From B16-G9 sp964400655 (lineage in GTDB: Bacteria > Bacteroidota > Bacteroidia > Bacteroidales > F082), in assembly GCA_964400655.1 (NCBI GenBank), contig CAYNVN010000177.1, positions 1-20,451 on the forward strand: a stretch of DNA of 20,451 nt, written 5' to 3'. A program made the position numbers and the translations under genes. The notes beneath the pieces were generated by a model. It searched no databases and was not told the origin of the DNA. It worked only from the letters and a program-made list of their open reading frames with translations. Positions 5,845-13,604 of the stretch are shown here, in pieces; the first letter of the stretch is position 1; each line of letters starts with the position of its first letter.

Positions 5845-6981
5845 ATGATCAAATATCAGATGGTTGACCTTGTGGGTCAGTATAAAAAAATAAAACCCGA
5901 AGTGGATGCCGCCATTATGGAAGTGATGGAAAATGCGTCGTTTATAAACGGCCCTGCGGTAAAAAAGTTTCAACAACATTTTGAAAAGTACCTCGGCGTA
6001 AAACATGTTATTCCGTGTGGCAACGGAACCGATGCTTTACAGCTGGCTTTAATGGCTCTGGATTTACAGCCCGGCGACGAGGTAATCACCACCTCTTTTA
6101 CATTTATTGCAACGGCTGAGGTTATTGCCCTGCTTAAGTTAACACCGGTATTGGTGGATGTTTTGCCCGATACTTACAATATTGATCCGGAGGCAGTGGA
6201 AAAGGCGATAACCCCGAAAACAAAAGCAATCATTCCGGTGCATTTATTCGGACAATCGGCAAATATTCACGCCATACTTAAAATTGCCCAAAAACATAAT
6301 CTTTTTATTGTTGAAGATACCGCTCAGGCCATTGGTGCCGATTTTACCTGTCCCGAAAGCGGAAATACCAAAAAGGCCGGTACTTTCGGACACATTGGCT
6401 GTACCTCTTTTTTCCCTTCAAAAAATCTAGGAGCCTTTGGCGACGGAGGTGCTGCTTTTACCAATGATGACGAGCTGGCCGAAAAACTCAGGGTACTTGC
6501 CAATCACGGGATGAAAGTTCGTTATTATCACGATATGGTGGGGGTGAACTCACGACTGGATAGTATGCAGGCGGCCATTTTGGATATAAAACTTTCGCAT
6601 CTTGACGAATATGCCGAAGCGCGCCAAAAAGCCGCAGCTTATTACAACAAGGCTTTTTCGGTTACCGACAAAATACAAACACCGGTTACGGCAGATTTTA
6701 CCACCCATGTTTTTCATCAATATACCATGGTGCTGGCCGATGAAGTTGATCGTGAAGGTTTACAAAAACATCTTGCTGACAGGGGAATAGCCTCGGCAGT
6801 GTACTATCCGGTTCCGCTGCACCTTCAAAAGGCTTATCGCGATCCGCGTTATCAGGAGGGTGATTTTCCGGTAACCGAATATCTGAGCCACCATGTTTTA
6901 TCCCTGCCCGTTCATACCGAAATGACGGAAGAGATTTTAAAAGAAATTACCGGTGCGGTATTGGAGTTTGTGGAAGGATAA
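5845..6981 (+). CDS. DegT/DnrJ/EryC1/StrS-family PLP-dependent sugar aminotransferase
   Basis: The 378-residue length is standard for the family. The fold-type I features are visible: GNGTDAL at 59-65 for phosphate binding, the ED-TAQ segment with D158 contacting the pyridine nitrogen, and SFFPSKNLGAFGDGGA with the PLP-binding K193. Family members transfer an amino group, usually from glutamate, to a keto-sugar nucleotide in the cytoplasm, for LPS, capsule or glycoprotein sugars. The N-terminal KYQMVDLVGQY and the VHLFGQSANI segment most resemble the WbpE/WlbC/FdtB branch (3-keto hexuronate or 3-keto-6-deoxy sugars), but I cannot fix the substrate and there is no sugar-biosynthesis cluster around it. 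It is a single-gene unit with its own promoter and terminator. The preceding sequence has no Shine-Dalgarno, as is usual here. Confidence 0.9.
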   Translation: MIKYQMVDLVGQYKKIKPEVDAAIMEVMENASFINGPAVKKFQQHFEKYLGVKHVIPCGNGTDALQLALMALDLQPGDEVITTSFTFIATAEVIALLKLTPVLVDVLPDTYNIDPEAVEKAITPKTKAIIPVHLFGQSANIHAILKIAQKHNLFIVEDTAQAIGADFTCPESGNTKKAGTFGHIGCTSFFPSKNLGAFGDGGAAFTNDDELAEKLRVLANHGMKVRYYHDMVGVNSRLDSMQAAILDIKLSHLDEYAEARQKAAAYYNKAFSVTDKIQTPVTADFTTHVFHQYTMVLADEVDREGLQKHLADRGIASAVYYPVPLHLQKAYRDPRYQEGDFPVTEYLSHHVLSLPVHTEMTEEILKEITGAVLEFVEG

Positions 6982-7003
6982 ACTTTTATCGAAAAATAGT
7001 TAT

Positions 7004-7038
7004 AAAAAAACCTGCTTTGTTTAAAGCAGGTTTTTTTT
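7004..7038. terminator. Bidirectional intrinsic terminator
   Basis: An A-run (7004-7010), the perfect 8-bp stem CCTGCTTT (7011-7018)/AAAGCAGG (7023-7030), then eight Ts (7031-7038). It serves the rightward aminotransferase gene and the leftward P-loop gene, which converge here. Confidence 0.92.
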
Positions 7039-7052
7039 CGTTTATACCGGAA

Positions 7053-8390
7053 TTATCCCAAATTGTGTTCTTTAACAAAATCGGTTAAAATTTCATCAAG
7101 TGTGGGATAACCGATCTCCTGCAAATCGTAATATACCCTTGTGTTGGGTTTGTTGATTTTAACAATACGTGTCAGGTCGATGGGGGTACCGATAACCACT
7201 GCATCGCAATCGGTATTGTTAATGGTGGTTTCCAGGTCTTTAAGCTGTTGTTCGCTGTATCCCATGGCCGGAAGTAACGTACCGATATTGGGGTATATTT
7301 TAAATGTTTCGGCAAGTTTGCCAACAGTATAGGGGCGCGGGTCAACCAGCTCGGCGGCTCCGTATTTTTGAGCGGCTACGGTACCGGCACCAATCTTCAT
7401 TTCACCGTGGGTAAGGGTTGGGCCGTCTTCGATAACCAATACCCGTTTACCTTTAATAACGTCGGGATTATCAACACGAATGGGTGAGGCTCCGTCGATA
7501 ACCACGGCATTGGGGTTAACTTTGGCGATGTTCTCGCGAACGATCTGGATATTTTCGGGAGCGGCCGTATCCATCTTGTTAATAATGGCCACATCGGCAA
7601 GGCGCAGGGTAACCTCTCCGGGATAATAGGAGAGTTCGTTGCCGGGACGATGCGGGTCAACCAGCGTAATGTTCAAATCGGGTTTGTAAAACGGAAAGTC
7701 GTTGTTTCCTCCGTCCCATAAAATAACATCACAACCGTCGGGGTCCTGTTCGGCAGCACGCAGGATGGCTTCGTAATCGACACCCGCATAAATAACGTTA
7801 CCCCTTACAACATGCGGCTCGTACTCCTCCATCTCTTCGATGGTACATTTGTGTTTGGCAAGGTCGTCGATGGTGGCAAAGCGTTGTACTTTTTGTTCCA
7901 CCAGGTTTCCGTAAGGCATGGGATGGCGAATGGCAACAACCTTAAGACCTTTTGCCATCAGATATTCGATAACTTTACGTGATGTCTGGCTTTTGCCGAC
8001 TCCGGTACGAACAGCACCCACGGCAATAACCGGTTTGGTACTTTTAACCATGGTATCGTCGGGGCCCAGTAAAATAAAGTTGGCTCCGGCTGCATTAACA
8101 ACGGCACTCATGGCCATAACCCTTTGATAAGGTACATCACTGTATGAAAAAACGCAATCGTCGATGTTATGCTTTTTTATCAGTTCCGGAAGGTCTTCTT
8201 CTGCAAAGATGGGGATTCCGTCGGGGTAAAGTTCTCCTGCCAGTTCGGCGGGGTATTTCCGGCCGTCAATGTCGGGTATCTGAGCAGCGGTAAAAGCCAC
8301 TACATGGTAATCTTCGTTACCCCGGTAATAGGTGTTGAAATTGTGGAAATCTCTTCCGGCTGCACCAATGATAATTACATTTTTTTTCAT
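7053..8390 (-). CDS. P-loop NTPase of the cyclic 2,3-diphosphoglycerate synthetase family (COG2403-like)
   Basis: 445 residues. The N-terminal part is a Rossmann-like domain (VIIIGAAGRDFHNFN, residues 5-18). A SIMIBI-type P-loop follows, VRTGVGKSQTSR (K133), then LWDGGNNDFPF as a switch-like motif, DPHRPG, and INKMD as an NKxD-type guanine motif. This order and length fit the family of archaeal cyclic 2,3-diphosphoglycerate synthetase (CpgS), which closes 2,3-bisphosphoglycerate into a cyclic anhydride using ATP and serves thermoprotection in methanogens. Bacteroidota homologues are, as far as I recall, uncharacterised, so product and substrate are inference; the NKMD motif would suit a GTPase. 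It is a monocistronic leftward unit with a -7 element at 8433-8440 and the shared terminator at 7004-7038. Confidence 0.75.
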   Translation of the reverse strand: MKKNVIIIGAAGRDFHNFNTYYRGNEDYHVVAFTAAQIPDIDGRKYPAELAGELYPDGIPIFAEEDLPELIKKHNIDDCVFSYSDVPYQRVMAMSAVVNAAGANFILLGPDDTMVKSTKPVIAVGAVRTGVGKSQTSRKVIEYLMAKGLKVVAIRHPMPYGNLVEQKVQRFATIDDLAKHKCTIEEMEEYEPHVVRGNVIYAGVDYEAILRAAEQDPDGCDVILWDGGNNDFPFYKPDLNITLVDPHRPGNELSYYPGEVTLRLADVAIINKMDTAAPENIQIVRENIAKVNPNAVVIDGASPIRVDNPDVIKGKRVLVIEDGPTLTHGEMKIGAGTVAAQKYGAAELVDPRPYTVGKLAETFKIYPNIGTLLPAMGYSEQQLKDLETTINNTDCDAVVIGTPIDLTRIVKINKPNTRVYYDLQEIGYPTLDEILTDFVKEHNLG

Positions 8391-8432
8391 TTTTTTTTGT
8401 TTTTAAGGTTAATTATCAAAAAATAGATGTAT

Positions 8433-8440
8433 CAAAGTTA
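8433..8440 (-). promoter_or_regulatory. -7 element of the cDPG-synthetase-like gene
   Basis: The minus strand reads TAACTTTG, an exact TAnnTTTG, 42 bases before the ATG at 8390. No clear -33 element. Confidence 0.45.
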
Positions 8441-8512
8441 GCCATTTTAGGGTTGTATATGTTATTAAATTAACAAGTATTTGTAATTTATAACGGGTCT
8501 TAAAAACAACTG

Positions 8513-9085
8513 TTAATCCCGCTCCAGTTCGGAATAGAGCAGGGTGTAAACATAGTCTTCCGTTTCCGTTTGTCTGAAATCGAACCATTTTTGACGGTAT
8601 TCGGAGCCTTCGATAAGATAGTTGAAATTGGAAAAAGGTTTTTTTCGCTGCAGCGCGCTTGTCAGTTTTTTTCTGAAAACTTCATCATCCACTTCGTTAA
8701 CAAAGCGCTCCATGATGTTAAACGACTCAAACGACTCCATGGGGTTAACGGTGATGCAGTTTTTCCATGTTTTGTGTTCTGAATTCCAATCGTTGGGATC
8801 GCCTCCGTTGATAACCTCAAACCCAAACGGATCTTCTATCATTTCGCGCGGAACCGATTCCGTTTCCAGTGTGTCGCCATTTACAAAACATATCATCCCC
8901 GAAAGCAGTTCTTCCGCCACATTTGAAACAAGCTGTTTGTATTTTTCCGGAATTTCGTGTTTTTCGGGTTCCGTAACAATATTTTCTCTGCAAAATTTAA
9001 GGATGGTTTCAAGCTTATCCCTGTCTTTTGTTACCGAATGAAGACAGGCGTGTATTTCATCCAGCAGCTCTTTGTTTTTCGACAT
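8513..9085 (-). CDS. UPF0158 family protein
   Basis: A 190-residue acidic cytoplasmic protein with no signal peptide or membrane segment. It fits the UPF0158 family: a central VNGDTLETE segment, then the conserved SFESFNIMERFVNEVDDEVFRKKLTSALQRKKPFSNFNYLI region (short pieces ERFVNEV, LQRKKPFSNF) and a C-terminal YRQKWFDFR motif, followed by an acidic helix. The function of the family is unknown, and the neighbours do not explain it: the gene is leftward, 122 bp upstream of the cDPG-synthetase-like gene with a separate promoter between them, and divergent from the GH109 gene. A possible -7 element lies at 9216-9223. About 65 N-terminal residues (coiled, Lys/Glu-rich) precede the conserved part. 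Confidence 0.7.
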   Translation of the reverse strand: MSKNKELLDEIHACLHSVTKDRDKLETILKFCRENIVTEPEKHEIPEKYKQLVSNVAEELLSGMICFVNGDTLETESVPREMIEDPFGFEVINGGDPNDWNSEHKTWKNCITVNPMESFESFNIMERFVNEVDDEVFRKKLTSALQRKKPFSNFNYLIEGSEYRQKWFDFRQTETEDYVYTLLYSELERD

Positions 9086-9215
9086 GATGTTTTTTCTGAT
9101 ATTTATCTACAATATTAATAAAAAAGAGTGATGTGTTCAATAAAAATTCATTATTGTCAGGCGCAACAATTACGAATAATGATTACCTTAGCCACATACA
9201 TTGCCGGTAACAAAA

Positions 9216-9223
9216 CAAACGTA
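9216..9223 (-). promoter_or_regulatory. Possible -7 element for the UPF0158 gene
   Basis: The minus strand reads TACGTTTG, matching TAnnTTTG, about 130 bases before the ATG at 9085. No -33 element is visible, so a chance match is possible. The rest of the 279-bp divergent spacer shows no exact plus-strand match for the GH109 gene (TAATTTG near 9311 lacks one spacer base). Confidence 0.3.
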
Positions 9224-9364
9224 ACGGTTAAAAAGTGTCGTGGTTTAGGTTTCGCTCTTTAATATCACCGTGAAGGATTGATTTTCAGCATCTGTTTGTT
9301 TTGAATTGGGTAATTTGTCATCACCATTGATTTAAAACCGAAGTTAAAATTTAAACAACTATTT

Positions 9365-10729
9365 ATGGGCAATCAGATAGACCGTCGTAATTTTTTATCG
9401 AAAAGCGTTAAAGCGGGGCTGGGACTTTCGCTGGGCAGTATTGCGTTAAAAACTTTTGCCGAAGAGCGGCTGCCGAAACTTGATATCTATCCGTTTAAAA
9501 CCAAACCAATTGATACGGTACGAATAGGTTTTGTGGGAGTAGGCGGTATGGGTACCAGTCATTATAACAATTTGTTACAAATACCGGGATGTGAAATTGT
9601 AGCTGTTTCGGATATTATCGACAGCAGGGTAAAACGGGCGCAACAGATGTCGGAGAAGGCGGGGTTTAAAAAACCGGATGGTTACTCGTCAAGCCCGTAT
9701 GATTATAAAAAGATGTGTGAGCGTGACGACATTGACCTGATATATACGGCTACCCCGTGGAAGTGGCATGTTCCCATTGTTACTTATGCTATGAAATCGG
9801 GAAAGCATGCTGCTACGGAGGTACCTGCCGCCATGAGTATTGATGAGTGCTGGGAGCTTGTTGAAACTTCGGAAAGTACCGGAAAACACTGTATTATGAT
9901 GGAAAACTGCAATTACGATAAAGCAGAAATGATGATACTGAATATGGTTAAACAGGGTGTTTTCGGGGAACTGTTGCATGGCGAATGCGGATACCTGCAC
10001 GATTTAAGGGCTGTTAAGTACGATATGGAGGGAGAAGGTGTGTGGCGGCGACAATGGTCGATGGAACATACCGGCGACCTATATCCCACTCATGGTTTAG
10101 GGCCTGTGGCGCAGTGTATGGATATTAATCGCGGTAACTATTTTGATTATCTTGTTTCGTTCGGTACCAAAACGCGCGGACTGCATCTGTATGCCGAGGA
10201 AATTTTCGGAACCGACAGTTTTGAGGCAAAAGAGAAGTTTAAACTTAGCGATGTGGTTACTACCGTTATCAAAACCATGAACGGTGAAACCATTGTTGTT
10301 ACTCACGATACAAGCAACCCGCGTCCGTACAGCCGCGATATTCTTATTCAGGGAACCAACGGAATAGTGAGAAAATATCCGGTTGCCAAGGTGCACATTC
10401 AGGGCAGGTCACCGCATCACAGCTGGGAAGAACTGAGCAGCTATGAAGAACAATATTTACATCCTCTGTGGAAGAAAATGGAAAAAGAGGGTGAATCTTC
10501 GGGTGCTGCACACGGCGGAATGGACTATTTTGAAGATTATCGGCTGATTAATGCTTTACGTAAAGGTATTGAACCCGATATGGATGTTTACGATGCCGTA
10601 ATGTTGAGTGCGGTTCGACCCCTTAGTGAAAAATCAATAGAGAGCGGCAGCTGGCCTGTCAAATTCCCCGATTTTACACGCGGCATGTGGCGTAACAAGC
10701 GGGAGCTGATGGTAATGAAGATTAAATAA
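9365..10729 (+). CDS. Gfo/Idh/MocA-fold glycoside hydrolase family 109 protein (alpha-N-acetylgalactosaminidase-like), Tat-exported
   Basis: 454 residues. The N-terminus has a Tat signal: DRRNFLSKS (twin Arg at 7-8) followed by a weakly hydrophobic stretch to about 30. The Rossmann domain begins RIGFVGVGGMG (G58, G60, G63), binding NAD. The following motifs are those of GH109 rather than a generic sugar dehydrogenase: TEVPAAMSIDECW, MMENCNYDK (Y184), GDLYPTHGLGP (H243), GETIVVTHDTSNPRPYS and AAHGGMDYF; Tyr and His at these positions are the residues reported for the reference enzyme. GH109 enzymes cleave terminal alpha-GalNAc by a redox mechanism in which tightly bound NAD is used transiently. 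Length is normal. It is a lone gene, not in a polysaccharide-utilisation locus, so its glycan target is unknown. It converges with the next gene, with only 9 bp between stop codons. Confidence 0.88.
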   Translation: MGNQIDRRNFLSKSVKAGLGLSLGSIALKTFAEERLPKLDIYPFKTKPIDTVRIGFVGVGGMGTSHYNNLLQIPGCEIVAVSDIIDSRVKRAQQMSEKAGFKKPDGYSSSPYDYKKMCERDDIDLIYTATPWKWHVPIVTYAMKSGKHAATEVPAAMSIDECWELVETSESTGKHCIMMENCNYDKAEMMILNMVKQGVFGELLHGECGYLHDLRAVKYDMEGEGVWRRQWSMEHTGDLYPTHGLGPVAQCMDINRGNYFDYLVSFGTKTRGLHLYAEEIFGTDSFEAKEKFKLSDVVTTVIKTMNGETIVVTHDTSNPRPYSRDILIQGTNGIVRKYPVAKVHIQGRSPHHSWEELSSYEEQYLHPLWKKMEKEGESSGAAHGGMDYFEDYRLINALRKGIEPDMDVYDAVMLSAVRPLSEKSIESGSWPVKFPDFTRGMWRNKRELMVMKIK

Positions 10730-10738
10730 ATATCAGTT

Positions 10739-11290
10739 TCATTTTTCCAGTTCGGCTTGCAGATGTTTGTTCATCCATAACTGCTCCTCTTCAAATGCGT
10801 AAATTTGTGAAACCCAAAAAACAATCAGGTCAATGCTTTTCGGATCGTCAGGGTTAACCGCATTGTTCGATATGGCTTCCATTAGATTGGTTTCAAGATC
10901 AAGCAAATCCTTTAGGTCGGAATAATAGCCCATAATGTATGTGGCTTTTCTAAAGTGCAGGTCGTTAAAAACATCATTGTATATCATAAAAGTATAAGCG
11001 CTTGTGTTAAGGCTTAGTTTGGGCAGTGTAACATCGTAGTTTTTTTGATGTACCAGCGAATCTGCATAATCGTTTAAAAGCGTATCCTGATAAGCCATGG
11101 CCACTTTAAAAGTATGCTGGTGGTCTTTTAACTCTTGTAACATAAGGCTTATGGCTCTCTTCTTTTTTACTTCTGCCTTCCGGTTTTCGTTCATATTACC
11201 AAGAATAAGGGCGATGGTAACCCCCAGCACCACAATGGATAACTCTTTAAAATAGTTGGTAACGCTATGTTTTTCCGAATAAATCGTCAT
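10739..11290 (-). CDS. Small membrane-anchored protein, DUF6090-like, unknown function
   Basis: 183 residues. A hydrophobic helix at about 17-33 (LSIVVLGVTIALILGNM) is followed by NENRKAEVKKKRAI, then a long, mainly helical domain facing outside or periplasm. The arrangement of a short N-terminal FKE segment, one helix ending NxNENRK, and a helical domain beginning LMLQELKDH resembles DUF6090 proteins, which are common and uncharacterised in Bacteroidota. No catalytic motif is visible. It lies between the GH109 gene (convergent) and the gyrB terminator, which isolates it from gyrB. No exact -7 element is seen upstream; TACTTTTA at 11364-11357 is one base off. The gene has no identifiable partner here. 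Confidence 0.6.
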   Translation of the reverse strand: MTIYSEKHSVTNYFKELSIVVLGVTIALILGNMNENRKAEVKKKRAISLMLQELKDHQHTFKVAMAYQDTLLNDYADSLVHQKNYDVTLPKLSLNTSAYTFMIYNDVFNDLHFRKATYIMGYYSDLKDLLDLETNLMEAISNNAVNPDDPKSIDLIVFWVSQIYAFEEEQLWMNKHLQAELEK

Positions 11291-11420
11291 AATTGAAAAT
11301 TTTGATGAATTATTTAATAATTAACTGCTCTTTTAAGGCAATATAATACAGAGTGTTAAAAGTAAAAAAGGCTCTGTTGTTTACATCTTACATAACAAAA
11401 CAGTATGGTTGGCCAAAACT

Positions 11421-11470
11421 AATGAAAAAAAACAAAAAAGCCTCCGCCAGGTGGTGGCAGAGGCTTTTTG
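11421..11470 (-). terminator. Intrinsic terminator of gyrB
   Basis: Read leftward, the 10-bp stem AAAAAGCCTC/GAGGCTTTTT (11469-11460 with 11444-11435) continues after one mismatch with four more pairs around a 5-nt loop, followed on the minus strand by T-rich sequence (11434-11424). It starts 21 bp after the gyrB stop codon. The A/T-run symmetry could allow some function in both directions. Confidence 0.9.
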
Positions 11471-11490
11471 TAAAATAGAGGATATATCCG

Positions 11491-13455
11491 TCAGGCATCG
11501 ATATTGGCGTAATGGGCGTTGGCCTCAATAAATTCGCGGCGCGGAGCAACATCACCTCCCATTAACATCGAGAAAACATGATCGGCTTCGGTACCGTTTT
11601 CGATGGTAACCTGTCGCAGGGTACGCCGTTCCGGATCCATGGTGGTTGACCAAAGCTGTTCGGCATTCATTTCACCAAGACCTTTATAACGCTGTATGTG
11701 TAACCCTTTTTCCGAACCGTCGGGCGAAAGTTCTTTTGTAACCCGTTCGCGTTCCTCTTCCGACCAGCAATATTTTTGTGTTTTACCTTTCTTAATGAGG
11801 TATAGCGGAGGCGTGGCAATGTAAACATAGCCCAGCTCTATCAGGTCGCGCATATAGCGAAAGAAAAAGGTAAGTATCAAAGTGGCAATGTGGCTTCCGT
11901 CCACATCGGCATCGGTCATAATAATAATTTTATGATATCTCAGTTTTTCAAGGTTCAGCGCTTTTGAATCTTCTTCGGTACCTATGGTAACGCCGAGTGC
12001 GGTATAAATGTTTCTGATCTCTTCGCTTTCAAAAGCACGATGTGGCAATGCTTTTTCAACATTGAGGATTTTTCCCCGAAGGGGAAGAATTGCCTGGAAA
12101 CTACGGTCGCGCCCCTGTTTGGCGGTTCCGCCTGCCGAGTCACCCTCCACAAGGTAGATTTCCGAAACTTCGGGGTCTCTGTTGGAGCAGTCGGAAAGTT
12201 TGCCGGGAAGTCCCGAGCCGGAAAGTACGTTTTTACGCTGTACCAGTTCGCGGGCTTTGCGGGCGGCATGGCGTGCGGTGGCTGCAAGGATTACCTTCTG
12301 CACAATCATTTTGGCCTCTTTGGGATTCTCCTCAAGGTAATTGTTCAGCGCTTCGCTCACCATCTGGTCAACGGCTCCCATAACTTCGGAGTTGCCCAGC
12401 TTGGTTTTGGTTTGTCCTTCAAACTGAGGCTCGGCAACTTTTACCGATATAATGGCGGTAAGACCTTCGCGAAAGTCATCGCCGCTAATGTCGAATTTAA
12501 GTTTGGCCAGCAATCCCGACTTGTCGGCATAGCTTTTTAGGGTACGGGTAAGCCCTCTTCTGAAACCGGAGAGGTGGGTACCGCCCTCATGGGTGTTGAT
12601 GTTGTTAACGTATGAGTGCAGGTTTTCGGAAAAAGAGGTGTTGTATTGCATGGCAATTTCGATGGGAATACCGTTTTTTTCGCCTTCCATGCTAATGGCA
12701 TCGGGAATCAGTTTTTCGCGGTTTACATCAAGATAATCAATAAAATCAACCAATCCTTTTTCCGAATGAAAGACTTCCGATTTAAAATTACCGTTTTCAT
12801 CTTTTTCGCGTTCGTCGGTAAGCATCAAAGTGATGCCTTTGTTCAAAAACGAAAGTTCGCGGAGACGGGTGGCCAGTGTGTCGTAATCGTACACGGTGGT
12901 AAGGAAAATACCCGCATCGGGATGAAAACGTACGCATGTTCCGGTTTTGTCGGTGGGGCCGATTTCCTTAACCGAATAGAGCGGTTTTCCTTTTTCGTAC
13001 TCCTGCATATAGGTTTTTCCCTGTCTGAAAACCTTAACGGTAAGATGGTCGGCCAGTGCGTTAACACAACTAACCCCAACCCCGTGCAGTCCGCCCGAAA
13101 CCTTATATGAGCCTTTATCAAATTTACCGCCGGCATGAAGCACGGTCATAACCACCTCAAGGGCCGAGCGGCCCTCCTTTTCGTGAATATCAACCGGAAT
13201 ACCCCGGCCGTTATCGTTTACCGATATTGAATTGTCTTCGTGGATAATGACATTAATGGTGTCGCAATGCCCTGCAAGGGCTTCGTCAATGGAGTTATCA
13301 ACCACCTCGTAAACCAAATGATGCAATCCTCTGACGTTGACATCGCCAATGTACATGGCCGGACGTTTACGCACGGCTTCCAATCCTTCAAGCACCTGAA
13401 TGTTGTCTGCTGTATAAGCCTGATTAGCACCTTTGTTCAATTCTTCTTCACTCAT
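11491..13455 (-). CDS. gyrB: DNA gyrase subunit B
   Basis: 654 residues, the usual length for GyrB without the large insertion of enterobacterial enzymes. The GHKL ATPase domain shows YEVVDNSIDEAL (catalytic E50), NDNGRGIPV (D81) and GGLHGVG; the transducer follows; the TOPRIM domain has VEGDSAGGTAKQGRDR and TDADVDGSHI for the metal-binding acidic residues; the C-terminal domain has RYKGLGEMNAEQLW. With GyrA it introduces negative supercoils into DNA using ATP. The N-terminal AYTADNIQVLEGLEAVRKRPAMYIG and the overall length favour GyrB over ParE. It is monocistronic, with a -7 element at 13493-13500 and its own terminator. gyrA is not in the window. Confidence 0.97.
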   Translation of the reverse strand: MSEEELNKGANQAYTADNIQVLEGLEAVRKRPAMYIGDVNVRGLHHLVYEVVDNSIDEALAGHCDTINVIIHEDNSISVNDNGRGIPVDIHEKEGRSALEVVMTVLHAGGKFDKGSYKVSGGLHGVGVSCVNALADHLTVKVFRQGKTYMQEYEKGKPLYSVKEIGPTDKTGTCVRFHPDAGIFLTTVYDYDTLATRLRELSFLNKGITLMLTDEREKDENGNFKSEVFHSEKGLVDFIDYLDVNREKLIPDAISMEGEKNGIPIEIAMQYNTSFSENLHSYVNNINTHEGGTHLSGFRRGLTRTLKSYADKSGLLAKLKFDISGDDFREGLTAIISVKVAEPQFEGQTKTKLGNSEVMGAVDQMVSEALNNYLEENPKEAKMIVQKVILAATARHAARKARELVQRKNVLSGSGLPGKLSDCSNRDPEVSEIYLVEGDSAGGTAKQGRDRSFQAILPLRGKILNVEKALPHRAFESEEIRNIYTALGVTIGTEEDSKALNLEKLRYHKIIIMTDADVDGSHIATLILTFFFRYMRDLIELGYVYIATPPLYLIKKGKTQKYCWSEEERERVTKELSPDGSEKGLHIQRYKGLGEMNAEQLWSTTMDPERRTLRQVTIENGTEADHVFSMLMGGDVAPRREFIEANAHYANIDA

Positions 13456-13492
13456 AACAAAATCTTCCTTTTTTCTTTAAAACTTTAACATG

Positions 13493-13500
13493 CAAAGATA
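13493..13500 (-). promoter_or_regulatory. -7 element of gyrB
   Basis: The minus strand reads TATCTTTG, an exact TAnnTTTG, 37 bases before the ATG at 13455. No clear -33 element. Confidence 0.45.
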
Positions 13501-13604
13501 CAAAAATCAATCTTTCGATTTACGTATTGTTTTACCTGAATTGGTCGAGTTATTAACAGGTAACCGGGGAAAAACAGGAAACGGAATAAAACCCGCAGGA
13601 GGCA

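Noticed and set aside
12040..12540. Plus-strand open frame of 166 codons inside gyrB
   Set aside because: It is an antisense shadow of a highly conserved gene.
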